A DNA stretch of 64,000 nt, from NCBI RefSeq assembly GCF_022171985.1, contig NZ_JAJVHF010000001.1, forward strand, positions 558,001 to 622,000, written 5' to 3'. The notes beneath the pieces were generated by a model. It had not been told where the DNA came from. It saw nothing but the letters and a program-made list of their open reading frames with translations, and did no database searches. The translations under genes were made by a program, and so were the position numbers. Positions 56,769-64,000 of the stretch are shown piece after piece. The DNA comes from Huaxiibacter chinensis (GTDB lineage: Bacteria; Pseudomonadota; Gammaproteobacteria; Enterobacterales; Enterobacteriaceae). Position 1 is the stretch's first letter; every line of letters begins with the position of its first letter.

Positions 56769-57689
56769 ATGAATATGAAATTATCAACGCTTTTTGCGGC
56801 GGCGTTAGCCGTAGTAGGTTTTTGCAATACCGCGTCAGCGGTGACGTATCCGCTGCCGACCGACGGTAGCCGTCTGGTGGGTGAAAACCAGGTGGTTATT
56901 GTTCCGGAAGGCAACTCACAGCCGCTGGAGTATTTTGCCGCGCAGTATCAGCTTGGCCTGTCCAACATGCTGGAAGCCAACCCGGGCGTTGATCCCTATC
57001 TGCCAAAGGCCGGTACCGTGCTGAACATTCCCCAGCAGCTGATTCTGCCGGACACCGTTCATGAAGGCATCGTGATCAACAGTGCTGAAATGCGTCTGTA
57101 CTACTATCCGAAAGGCACCAACACCGTTATCGTGCTGCCTATTGGTATTGGTCAGTTGGGTAAAGACACGCCGCTGAACTGGACGACGAAAGTTGAGCGT
57201 AAGAAAGCCGGTCCAACCTGGACGCCAACCGCTAAAATGCATGCGGAATACATTGCCGCTGGCGAACCACTTCCAGCCGTAGTCCCTGCCGGTCCGGATA
57301 ACCCTATGGGCCTGTACGCGCTGTACATCGGTCGTCTCTACGCTATTCATGGTACCAATGCTAACTTCGGTATCGGCCTGCGCGTCAGCCACGGCTGCGT
57401 ACGTCTGCGTAATGAAGACATCAAATTCCTGTTCGATAACGTGCCGGTCGGCACCCGCGTCCAGTTCATTAACGAGCCGGTAAAAGCGACCTCTGAGCCA
57501 GATGGCAGCCGTTACATCGAAGTGCACAACCCGCTGTCCACCAGCGAAGATCAGATCAACAACAACGAAATCGTGCCAATTACGCTGCGTAGCAACGTGC
57601 AGGCTATCACCAGCCAGCCTGACGTTGAAACCACCGTTGTTGACCAGGCAATTCAGAATCGCTCCGGTATGCCGGTACGTCTGAACTGA
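56769..57689 (+). CDS. ybiS: L,D-transpeptidase YbiS (LdtB), links Lpp to peptidoglycan
   Basis: 306 residues. Signal peptide ([24 protein letters not shown]), an N-terminal LysM-like region ([23 protein letters not shown]), then the YkuD catalytic domain with [25 protein letters not shown] (catalytic cysteine). It attaches Braun lipoprotein to meso-diaminopimelate in the periplasm. Ends in a strong terminator. Confidence 0.96.
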   Translation: MNMKLSTLFAAALAVVGFCNTASAVTYPLPTDGSRLVGENQVVIVPEGNSQPLEYFAAQYQLGLSNMLEANPGVDPYLPKAGTVLNIPQQLILPDTVHEGIVINSAEMRLYYYPKGTNTVIVLPIGIGQLGKDTPLNWTTKVERKKAGPTWTPTAKMHAEYIAAGEPLPAVVPAGPDNPMGLYALYIGRLYAIHGTNANFGIGLRVSHGCVRLRNEDIKFLFDNVPVGTRVQFINEPVKATSEPDGSRYIEVHNPLSTSEDQINNNEIVPITLRSNVQAITSQPDVETTVVDQAIQNRSGMPVRLN

Positions 57690-57710
57690 TAGTAAGCATT
57701 GAACCACCAA

Positions 57711-57739
57711 AAAGCGGGCCAGATAGCCCGCTTTTTTTT
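57711..57739. terminator. terminator between ybiS and the GntR gene
   Basis: AAAGCGGGC, loop, GCCCGCTTTTTTT. Strong for ybiS; the A-run also allows use by the convergent GntR gene, whose stop lies inside it. Confidence 0.85.
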
Positions 57740-58454
57740 ATCCGTTATTCACGATAACGATCCCGCCGTGGTCATAGCGGTAATGACAGTGGGCGTACTC
57801 CAGCGGCGTACCGTCTTCCAGATAGATCACCTGCTCCACCTCCAGCACCGGGTCGGTTTGTTCGCAGACAAGATGCTGCATATCCAGCGCGTTCGGTTTT
57901 AAGGCCCGCACCACGCGATATGAACCCATAATTTTGAGACCCAGCGTCTCCTGCACATACTGGAACACCGAGCTTTCAAGGTGGGTTTTGTTGAGGCCCG
58001 GCACCAGATTCAGCGGCATCACCGTCGAATCCAGCGACATCGGCTCGCCGTTCAGGGAGCGCAGGCGGATGAAATCATAAATCGGCGTATCGGCGCTGAT
58101 CATCAATGAGGACTGCTCTTTCTCGTCGGGAAAACGCAGCTCAAAATGCACCACCTGACTGCTGACGGTGCCCAGATGTTGCCAGGTTTTGGTTGCGCCA
58201 AAATAGTCACTGCCGGAGAGATCCCACTGGGACAGCTGCAGGAAGTTTTTGCGGATAAAGGTCCCCTGCCCCTGGCGGGTATAGACCAGCCCTTCGACAA
58301 TCAGCTGGCGCATCGCCTGCTGGATGGTCATCCGGCTGGTACTGAACTCCGCCGCCAGCGCAAACTGGTCTGGCAGCGGCTCGTTGGCGGCATATTGTTG
58401 ACTAATAATGCGTTTTTTAATTTCCCGCGCTATGGTGATGTACTTCGCCGCCAT
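57738..58454 (-). CDS. GntR/HutC-family regulator of the beta-glucoside operon
   Basis: 238 residues. Winged helix at the N-terminus (YAANEPLPDQFALAAEFSTSRMTIQQAMRQLIVEGLVYTRQGQGTFI), then a UTRA effector domain. Members controlling PTS sugars respond to phosphorylated sugar. Third gene of the GH1-EIIC-GntR unit, 16 bp after EIIC, so probably autoregulated through the paired palindromes upstream of GH1. Confidence 0.88.
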   Translation of the reverse strand: MAAKYITIAREIKKRIISQQYAANEPLPDQFALAAEFSTSRMTIQQAMRQLIVEGLVYTRQGQGTFIRKNFLQLSQWDLSGSDYFGATKTWQHLGTVSSQVVHFELRFPDEKEQSSLMISADTPIYDFIRLRSLNGEPMSLDSTVMPLNLVPGLNKTHLESSVFQYVQETLGLKIMGSYRVVRALKPNALDMQHLVCEQTDPVLEVEQVIYLEDGTPLEYAHCHYRYDHGGIVIVNNG

Positions 58455-58470
58455 CGCCTGTTCCTTATCG

Positions 58471-59793
58471 TTATTCCGCTATCACACTGTTTTTTAACGC
58501 CACTCGCTCCGCAATCTTGAGGAAAGGCAGGTAGAAGAATACACCAAATACGATGATTGCCAACTGCACCACCACGGCGCGCCAGTCCCCTGCCGTCGCC
58601 AGCCAGGCGCTCAGGATCGGCGGCGTGGTCCAGGGGATCATCACCACGCAGCGCGACATCAGCCCCAGCGTGGTACACAGCCACGCGAAGTAAATCCCCA
58701 GGGCCGGCAGCAGAACAAACGGGATCATCAGCGGCAGGTTAAAGACAATCGGCAGACCGAAAATCACCGGTTCGTTGATATTAAACAGCCCGGGCGCCAG
58801 AGAGAGACGGGCCACCTGTTTGGCCGACTGCTGACGGGAGAAGATGAAAATCGCAATCAGCAGCGAGATCGTGCTGCCCGTGCCGCCCACCATTCCGAAG
58901 GTAGGGACAAAAATGTTATTGATGATATGCGGAATCGGCTGGCCGTTGGCAAACGCCAGCATGTTCTCGTTGGTGTTAATCAGCAGGAACGGTTCCAGAA
59001 TGACGCTGTTGACCACCGACTGGTGAATACCCAGCGTAAACAGGAAATTCCCGAAGCTGTAGATAAAGATCGTCCCCGGCAGGCTGGTGTTAATCAACCG
59101 CAACGGCTGCTGAATAAAGGTAGTGATCAAATGGATCAGATCCGTGTGCATGACGTTCGCAAGCACCGCCGCCAGAATCGCAAACAGCGAAAGGGTGATG
59201 ATTGTTGGGATCAGCGCGGTAAAGGATTGGCTTACCGCCGGGGGGACATTCTCCCCCAGCGAGATACGTAACGCCTTCAGGCGAGAGATCGCGATGAACA
59301 CTTCGGTTGCCACTAAACCAATCAGCACGCCGGCAAAAATTCCGGTCGAACCGATATTGGCAAAGGTCAGAACCTGCGTCACGTTGACCGGATTCTGGCT
59401 ACCGACGGGCAGGATCGATAGCTGCATCGGCATCATGATGATAAAGCTGCTCAGGGCGATAACCACTGCCGAGACCGGGTTGTCGAACGCTTTATTGCGC
59501 GCCAGTGACCAGGCGATCATCGGTGCCAGCAGCAGCGCCGCAATATTCAGCGTGCCGTTGATGATCGCATCCCCCCAGACTTTGAAACGCACCAGCGTTT
59601 CGCCGTCCAGTATCCACGGGAACACCACATTGTTCACCAGCACCGCCAGACCGGCGAGGATAAAAATGGGCATCACCGTGGCAAAGGCATCGCGCAGGGA
59701 ACGCAGGTGCACCTGATTCGCCAGGCGGGCTGAAAACTCAACAAATTTATCGACAAACGACTGCATTGCAGGTGTGATTTTTGTATCAGACAT
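58471..59793 (-). CDS. PTS EIIC component, lactose/cellobiose/chitobiose family
   Basis: 440 residues, about ten membrane segments, with typical Lac-family EIIC stretches (FVEFSARLANQVHLRSLRDAF, HQSVVNSVILEPFLL, FGMVGGTGSTISLL, FNINEPVIFGLPIVFN). It transports and phosphorylates a beta-glucoside in concert with EIIA and EIIB. No EIIA or EIIB gene is adjacent, so it must borrow them. ATG 59793 is chosen (MSDTKITPAM); the frame to 59808 adds five residues. Confidence 0.9.
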   Translation of the reverse strand: MSDTKITPAMQSFVDKFVEFSARLANQVHLRSLRDAFATVMPIFILAGLAVLVNNVVFPWILDGETLVRFKVWGDAIINGTLNIAALLLAPMIAWSLARNKAFDNPVSAVVIALSSFIIMMPMQLSILPVGSQNPVNVTQVLTFANIGSTGIFAGVLIGLVATEVFIAISRLKALRISLGENVPPAVSQSFTALIPTIITLSLFAILAAVLANVMHTDLIHLITTFIQQPLRLINTSLPGTIFIYSFGNFLFTLGIHQSVVNSVILEPFLLINTNENMLAFANGQPIPHIINNIFVPTFGMVGGTGSTISLLIAIFIFSRQQSAKQVARLSLAPGLFNINEPVIFGLPIVFNLPLMIPFVLLPALGIYFAWLCTTLGLMSRCVVMIPWTTPPILSAWLATAGDWRAVVVQLAIIVFGVFFYLPFLKIAERVALKNSVIAE

Positions 59794-59843
59794 AGCGGAG
59801 ATTCCCATTAATCAGTCACAAAAACGGTCCGGCAGCGTACGGC

Positions 59844-61220
59844 TTACAGCTCGCGCCCGTTGCTATGAATAGCCTGTTTTAACCATGCGTAGCTTTTTTT
59901 CGGTACGCGCTTCAGGTCTTTTAGATCGTGGTTCTCGCGGTTGACATACACCACGCCGTAGCGTTTACGCATATCCCCCTGCGAGCTAAGGATGTCGATT
60001 AACCCCCATCCGAGGTAGCCGATCACCTGCGCGCCGTCTTCAAAGATGGCGGCCTTCATCGCCATAAAATGCTGACGGTGATAGTCGATACGATAATCAT
60101 CTTCGACAGGGTTTATGCCATCCCAGGACTCGATCACGCCAATCCCGTTCTCAATCGGGAAGACCGGTAAGCGCCAGTCGTTGTAATAGCGGGTGATGAT
60201 GGTTCTAAAGCCCAGCGGATCGATCTGCCAGTTCCATTCGGTGGCTTTCAGGTAGGGGTTATTTTTCTCGCCGTGAGTGAGGTAATAATTCACCGGCGTG
60301 CCTTCGGGGATCGGATCGCTGTCGAGGGTTTTGCTGGCGTAATAGCTGAAGGCCATAAAGTCGTTTTGCGTGCGGGCCAACAGCGCTAAATCCTCCGCCC
60401 GGTAAATATCACTGAATCCCTGCTGTTCAACCACCGCCATCACTGCCGGGCTGTAGCCCTGTCCTGCAAAGACGCGGAGCAGGTTTTGATTCAGGAATTC
60501 GTCATACTGTTGGGCACAGAAGATATCGCGCGGTTTGCAGGTGGCGGGATAAATCAGCTGATGCGCCAACATTCCCCCCATCATCTGCCCGGGTTTGGCC
60601 TGATGCAGATACTCCGTCAGCGCCATATGCGCCACCATGGTGTGATGCTGAATTTCGTAGAGTTCGCGCAGGGTTTGCTCACCTTTCATATAGCCTGAAA
60701 CGCGAAACGCCTCCGGCATATGAAAAATATTCTGCTCGTTGAAGGTCAGCCAGTATTTCACCCGATCCCCGAAGCAGTCGATCATCTTTTTACCGTAGCG
60801 GACAAACGCCTCCATCACCCGACGGTCGGTAAAGCCGTTGTATTCCTGCGCCAGAGCCAGCGGCATATCAAAGTGATACAGGCACACCATCGGTTCGATA
60901 CCGCGGGCGATCAGATCGTCAATAAAGCGGTCGTAAAACGCGATGCCTTCGTCGTTAAATTCGCCATCGCCCTTAGGACAAACGCGGCTCCAGGAAATCT
61001 GAAAGCGATAACAGTTCATCCCCAGATCCTGCATCAGGTCGAAGTCTTCTCTGTAGCGATGGTACGAATCCGTTGCCACCATCCAGTCAGAGGCATTCTC
61101 CCCGGCTTCCCGGATGTCGTATACCGACATCCCTTTTCCGCCCTCGTTCCATGCCCCTTCGGTCTGCATGCTGGAAACGGAGTTACCCCATAAAAAATTC
61201 GCTGGTAATGATTGGTTCAT
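59844..61220 (-). CDS. 6-phospho-beta-glucosidase, glycoside hydrolase family 1
   Basis: 458 residues, GH1 (beta/alpha)8 barrel: FLWGNSVSSMQTEGAWNEGGKG at the start, acid/base glutamate in WLTFNEQN, nucleophile glutamate in FPIENGIG. The phosphate-binding C-terminal region is typical of 6-phospho-glycosidases. It hydrolyses the phosphorylated disaccharide delivered by EIIC. First gene of the operon; two identical palindromes precede it. Confidence 0.92.
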   Translation of the reverse strand: MNQSLPANFLWGNSVSSMQTEGAWNEGGKGMSVYDIREAGENASDWMVATDSYHRYREDFDLMQDLGMNCYRFQISWSRVCPKGDGEFNDEGIAFYDRFIDDLIARGIEPMVCLYHFDMPLALAQEYNGFTDRRVMEAFVRYGKKMIDCFGDRVKYWLTFNEQNIFHMPEAFRVSGYMKGEQTLRELYEIQHHTMVAHMALTEYLHQAKPGQMMGGMLAHQLIYPATCKPRDIFCAQQYDEFLNQNLLRVFAGQGYSPAVMAVVEQQGFSDIYRAEDLALLARTQNDFMAFSYYASKTLDSDPIPEGTPVNYYLTHGEKNNPYLKATEWNWQIDPLGFRTIITRYYNDWRLPVFPIENGIGVIESWDGINPVEDDYRIDYHRQHFMAMKAAIFEDGAQVIGYLGWGLIDILSSQGDMRKRYGVVYVNRENHDLKDLKRVPKKSYAWLKQAIHSNGREL

Positions 61221-61233
61221 GCTTGCCCCCTAT

Positions 61234-61266
61234 ATGACTAGTCATTTAAATTTCATGACTAGTCAT
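61234..61266. promoter_or_regulatory. paired palindromic operators of the GH1-EIIC-GntR operon
   Basis: Two copies of ATGACTAGTCAT at 61234-61245 and 61255-61266, 21 bp apart centre to centre (two helical turns), starting 14 bases upstream of the GH1 ATG. Likely bound by the GntR protein of the same operon. Confidence 0.72.
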
Positions 61267-61324
61267 ATAGCGAAAGATGAAAAATCAGGCAAAGAGAGGG
61301 ATCGTTTTTTGTGAGGCGTGTGGA

Positions 61325-61362
61325 AATAAAAAAGCCGGATCGCTGTGTGCGGATCCGGCTTT
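61325..61362 (-). terminator. terminator of the aldo/keto reductase gene
   Basis: Minus strand AAAGCCGGATC, loop, GATCCGGCTTT followed by TTTATTT; an 11-bp stem just after the stop. Confidence 0.85.
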
Positions 61363-61384
61363 AACGCAACGTGTTACGTGAAAA

Positions 61385-62419
61385 TCAGGACAGTTGATTC
61401 CGGCGATATTCGCCCTGACGCTCCAGCATCCAGCCGGGATATTCGCGCGGCAAGGCGCTGACCGCATCCAGCTGTTTCAGCTCGTCGTCGGTCAAGCTGA
61501 TGCCGGTGGCGTTAATGTTGTCATCGAGCTGCTCCACGCGTTTAGCGCCCACGATCACGCTGGTGACCACCTTCTGGTGAAGCAGCCATGCCAGGGCGAT
61601 TTGCGCGACCGAGACGCCTTTTTGGTCAGCGATGGTCCGCATCACGTCCACGCAGTCGAACGCGCGATCTTTATTCACCGGCGGGAAATCAAATTCCAGA
61701 CGCCGTCCGCCCGCCTCCGCCTGACCGTCGCGGCCATATTTACCGCTCAGCAGTCCGCCCGCCAGCGGGCTCCAGACCATCAGCCCGACGTTTTCGCTTT
61801 GCAGCATCGGCACCAGTTCGCGTTCCAGATCGCGCCCGGCAATTGTGTAATAAGCCTGAAGCGAGGCAAAACGTGCCAGCCCAAGACGCTCGGAAATGCC
61901 CAGCGCTTTGGCGATTTGCCAAGCGGCCCAGTTCGAGACGCCGATATACCGCACGTGACCGTGCTGCACGAGATTATCCAGCGCATAGAGCATCTCTTCC
62001 ATCGGCGTTGCCGGATCAAAGCCGTGTAACTGGTAGAGATCGATATGATCGAGCTGCATGCGCTGCAGGCTCTCTTTCACGCTGTTAATGATGTGATAGC
62101 GCGAACTGCCGCGTGAGTTCACACCCGCGGTGCCCGTCTCGCCAAACACTTTGGTCGCCACGACCACGTTTTCACGCGGGATCTTCAGATTTTTCAGCGC
62201 CTGACCGGTGATGATTTCCGAACGGCCTTCGGAGTAGACATTGGCGGTATCAATAAAGTTGATGCCGGCATCCAGCGCCCGCCCCACCAGCTTCTCGGCG
62301 TCGTGTTGCTGGAGCTGGCCAATCTTGCCCCACATACCGTCTTCCCCGCCAAAGGTCATGGTGCCGAGGCACAGCTCAGAAACAAACAGACCGGTGTTGC
62401 CTAATTTTTGATAACGCAT
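61385..62419 (-). CDS. aldo/keto reductase
   Basis: 344 residues, AKR (TIM barrel) of the Kvbeta/YghZ-like type. The catalytic tetrad can be placed: D and Y in INFIDTANVYSEGRSE, K in VVATKVFGE, H in LYQLHGFDP. NADPH site near the end (VIVGAKRVEQLDDN). It reduces aldehydes; substrate unknown. Monocistronic, with its own terminator. Not in the E. coli ybiS neighbourhood. Confidence 0.88.
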   Translation of the reverse strand: MRYQKLGNTGLFVSELCLGTMTFGGEDGMWGKIGQLQQHDAEKLVGRALDAGINFIDTANVYSEGRSEIITGQALKNLKIPRENVVVATKVFGETGTAGVNSRGSSRYHIINSVKESLQRMQLDHIDLYQLHGFDPATPMEEMLYALDNLVQHGHVRYIGVSNWAAWQIAKALGISERLGLARFASLQAYYTIAGRDLERELVPMLQSENVGLMVWSPLAGGLLSGKYGRDGQAEAGGRRLEFDFPPVNKDRAFDCVDVMRTIADQKGVSVAQIALAWLLHQKVVTSVIVGAKRVEQLDDNINATGISLTDDELKQLDAVSALPREYPGWMLERQGEYRRNQLS

Positions 62420-62525
62420 GGGACGTTCCTCGCAATGTTCGTGTTGGGTGCCAGACAGTTATACCCCCACGCGCTCTTCTGCGAATGGGCTGTTCCTGTC
62501 CGTTTCTTGCCCAATCCTCTGAACC

Positions 62526-64000
62526 TTAGCCACGCGGGGCCTCGCCAAAGACGCTGTAATCCGGCAGATGCACCTGTTGATACGGCTCCCAGCCGCCGCC
62601 GAGGGCTTTGTAAAGCGCCACCAGATCGAGCGCACTCTGCACTTTTGCCTGAGAGCGCTGCTGCTCGGCCTGCGCAAGCTGGCGCTGGGCATCCAGCACA
62701 TCAATGAAGGTGGCAATCCCCTGCCGGTAGCTGTCGCTGGCCAAATCAAACGCGTTTTGCAATGCGTCGATGGTTTTGCCTAATCCCGCTTCGCGTTGCT
62801 GATCGGTGCGGTAACTGACCAGCGCGTTCTCCACGTCTCCCAGCGCCGTCAGCACGGTCTGGCGATAGTCCAGCACCGCCGCCCCCTGTTGGGCACGGGC
62901 GACCTTGACGCTGGAAACCAGACGGCCTCCCTGGAAAATAGGAATAGAGACCTGGGGACCTACGCTGTAGAAGTGGCTGCTCCAGTCTGTGAGCCAGTTG
63001 GTTTCACTGTTCCGCAGGCCAAACTGACCGGACAACGTCAGGCTGGGGAAGAGTTGCGCCACCGACACGCCAATTTGCGCGGTAGCCGCGTGAAGATTCG
63101 CCTCGGCCTCGCGCACGTCCGGACGACGCCTGGCGAGCGTAGACGGGATGCCCGTCGGCACAATATCCGGCAGTGGCGGGAGCGGCTTAGCCTCGCGCAA
63201 CTCGCTGTCGAGCGCCCCCGGTGGTTTACCCAACAAAATCGCCAGGCCGTTCATCGCCTGGCGCTCCTGGGCCTGGTACTGCGGCAGTTGCGCTTCCAGA
63301 TTGCCGAGCTGCGCCCGGGCGTTTTCCACGTCCAGCTGAGGCGACAAGCCGCCGCGCTGGCGGTTTTCGGTCAGTTCAACGGTTTGCTGCGCGCTTTCGA
63401 TTTGCGTGTTCAGCGTGGCGATAATGCTCTGCGCGCCGCGCAGCTGCAGCCAGGCGCGGGCGACTTCGGCCTCGAGCGACACCAGCGCATCGTTACGTTG
63501 CTCAATGGCGGCCTTTTGCTGCGCTTCGGCGGCTTCAACCTGCCGACGAACCTTGCCCCACAGGTCAATTTCCCACTGGGCATCAAAGCTGCCCTGATAG
63601 AGGTTTACAGGCTGCGTGAGCGGGCCAAGCGCCCCTTTGAGTTCCGGATCCACGTTATCGAGCTGGTCATACGCCCCATGGGATTTTAGCTCCCCTTCCA
63701 GCCCAAGCTGCTGACGTGTGGCCTGTAGATTACCGTTAACCGAAGGGTAAAACGCCCCGCCCGCCTGGTTAATCTGTTCGCGGGCACCCGCTATACGCAG
63801 CACGGTTTGTTGCAGCGACAGGTTGCCGGCAATCGCCCGTTCAATCAGGCTGTCGAGCTGTGGCGAACCAAAAGATTTCCACCAGCGAGGATTGATGGCC
63901 GTGGTGTTTACTTTCGACGCCACGCCATTATCGCCCGGATCGTTCCAGTTCGTAGGCGTTTGCGGCGCGGGGGGCTGATAGTCCGGTCCCACTGAACACC
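62526..64000 (-). CDS. outer-membrane efflux lipoprotein, NodT/OprM family, N-terminus beyond window edge
   Basis: TolC-like outer membrane factor with two OEP repeats and long coiled-coil helices (AREQINQAGGAFYPSVNGNLQATRQ, RPDVREAEANLHAATAQIGVSVAQLFPSLTLSG). The frame continues to the right edge: TGT at 63996-63998 gives C-S-V-G-P-D-Y-Q, the lipidated cysteine start of the mature protein, so only the signal peptide and start are missing. It forms the exit duct of an RND or MFS efflux pump whose other genes must lie beyond 64000. Confidence 0.9.
   Translation of the reverse strand, partial: CSVGPDYQPPAPQTPTNWNDPGDNGVASKVNTTAINPRWWKSFGSPQLDSLIERAIAGNLSLQQTVLRIAGAREQINQAGGAFYPSVNGNLQATRQQLGLEGELKSHGAYDQLDNVDPELKGALGPLTQPVNLYQGSFDAQWEIDLWGKVRRQVEAAEAQQKAAIEQRNDALVSLEAEVARAWLQLRGAQSIIATLNTQIESAQQTVELTENRQRGGLSPQLDVENARAQLGNLEAQLPQYQAQERQAMNGLAILLGKPPGALDSELREAKPLPPLPDIVPTGIPSTLARRRPDVREAEANLHAATAQIGVSVAQLFPSLTLSGQFGLRNSETNWLTDWSSHFYSVGPQVSIPIFQGGRLVSSVKVARAQQGAAVLDYRQTVLTALGDVENALVSYRTDQQREAGLGKTIDALQNAFDLASDSYRQGIATFIDVLDAQRQLAQAEQQRSQAKVQSALDLVALYKALGGGWEPYQQVHLPDYSVFGEAPRG

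Overview
The window is a gammaproteobacterial chromosome segment from the Enterobacteriaceae, most like Enterobacter or a close relative such as Leclercia or Lelliottia. Almost every backbone protein reads as an E. coli K-12 orthologue. The gene order rlmC-ybjO-potIHGF-ybjN-rimK-nfsA-grxA-ybjM-ybjL-rybB ... rcdA-ybjJ-ybjI-mdfA ... ybjG-deoR-dacC-gstB-yliI-bssR-rimO-gsiDCBA-iaaA-moeA-moeB-fsaA-ybiY-ybiW-ybiV-ybiU ... ybiT-ybiS is the E. coli minute 18-19 order, inverted. Genus assignment is inference from sequence divergence and from the repeat elements.

Layout. 1-11.3 kb: 23S rRNA methyltransferase (partial), putrescine ABC transporter operon, ribosomal S6 modification, nitroreductase, glutaredoxin, the YbjL transporter and the sigmaE-dependent small RNA RybB. 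11.3-20.7 kb: an accessory island bounded by a perfect 19-bp direct repeat, one copy of which is the 3' end of rybB. It is the carcass of a P2-type prophage: ogr, gpV-gpD, gpS, gpR, lysC, lysB, gpQ, probably gpA, and int are recognisable, but most are broken by in-frame stops, frameshifts or large deletions. The AT-rich cargo genes lie in P2 cargo positions and are intact: a SIR2-domain protein between S and V, a PIN-domain protein and a DUF3800 protein between Q and A, and a small membrane protein between ogr and attL. This is the best candidate for an undescribed antiphage system.

20.9-33.7 kb: an acyltransferase, RcdA/YbjK with its operator, YbjJ and YbjI, MdfA, a PAP2 phosphatase with YbjG behind a PmrA-type box, DeoR, PBP6, GstB, YliI, BssR and RimO. 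33.7-43.3 kb: the glutathione importer operon with isoaspartyl peptidase, moeAB and fructose-6-phosphate aldolase. 43.4-49.6 kb: a glycyl-radical enzyme with its activase, a HAD phosphatase and a DUF1479 protein. Their upstream regions, including the one shared with fsaA, carry an identical 14-bp motif, which suggests one regulon.

49.6-54.6 kb: an inserted LacI regulator, MFS transporter and GH31 glycosidase cluster. 54.9-64 kb: YbiT, the L,D-transpeptidase YbiS, a beta-glucoside operon (GH1, orphan EIIC, GntR) with paired palindromic operators, an aldo/keto reductase and the start of an outer-membrane efflux lipoprotein running off the right edge.

Three intergenic tandem arrays (about 42.2, 46.8 and 54.6 kb) share one palindromic core but have different periods (about 71, 47 and 39 bp). 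Single copies lie downstream of deoR and rimO. I found no rRNA or tRNA gene and no CRISPR array.
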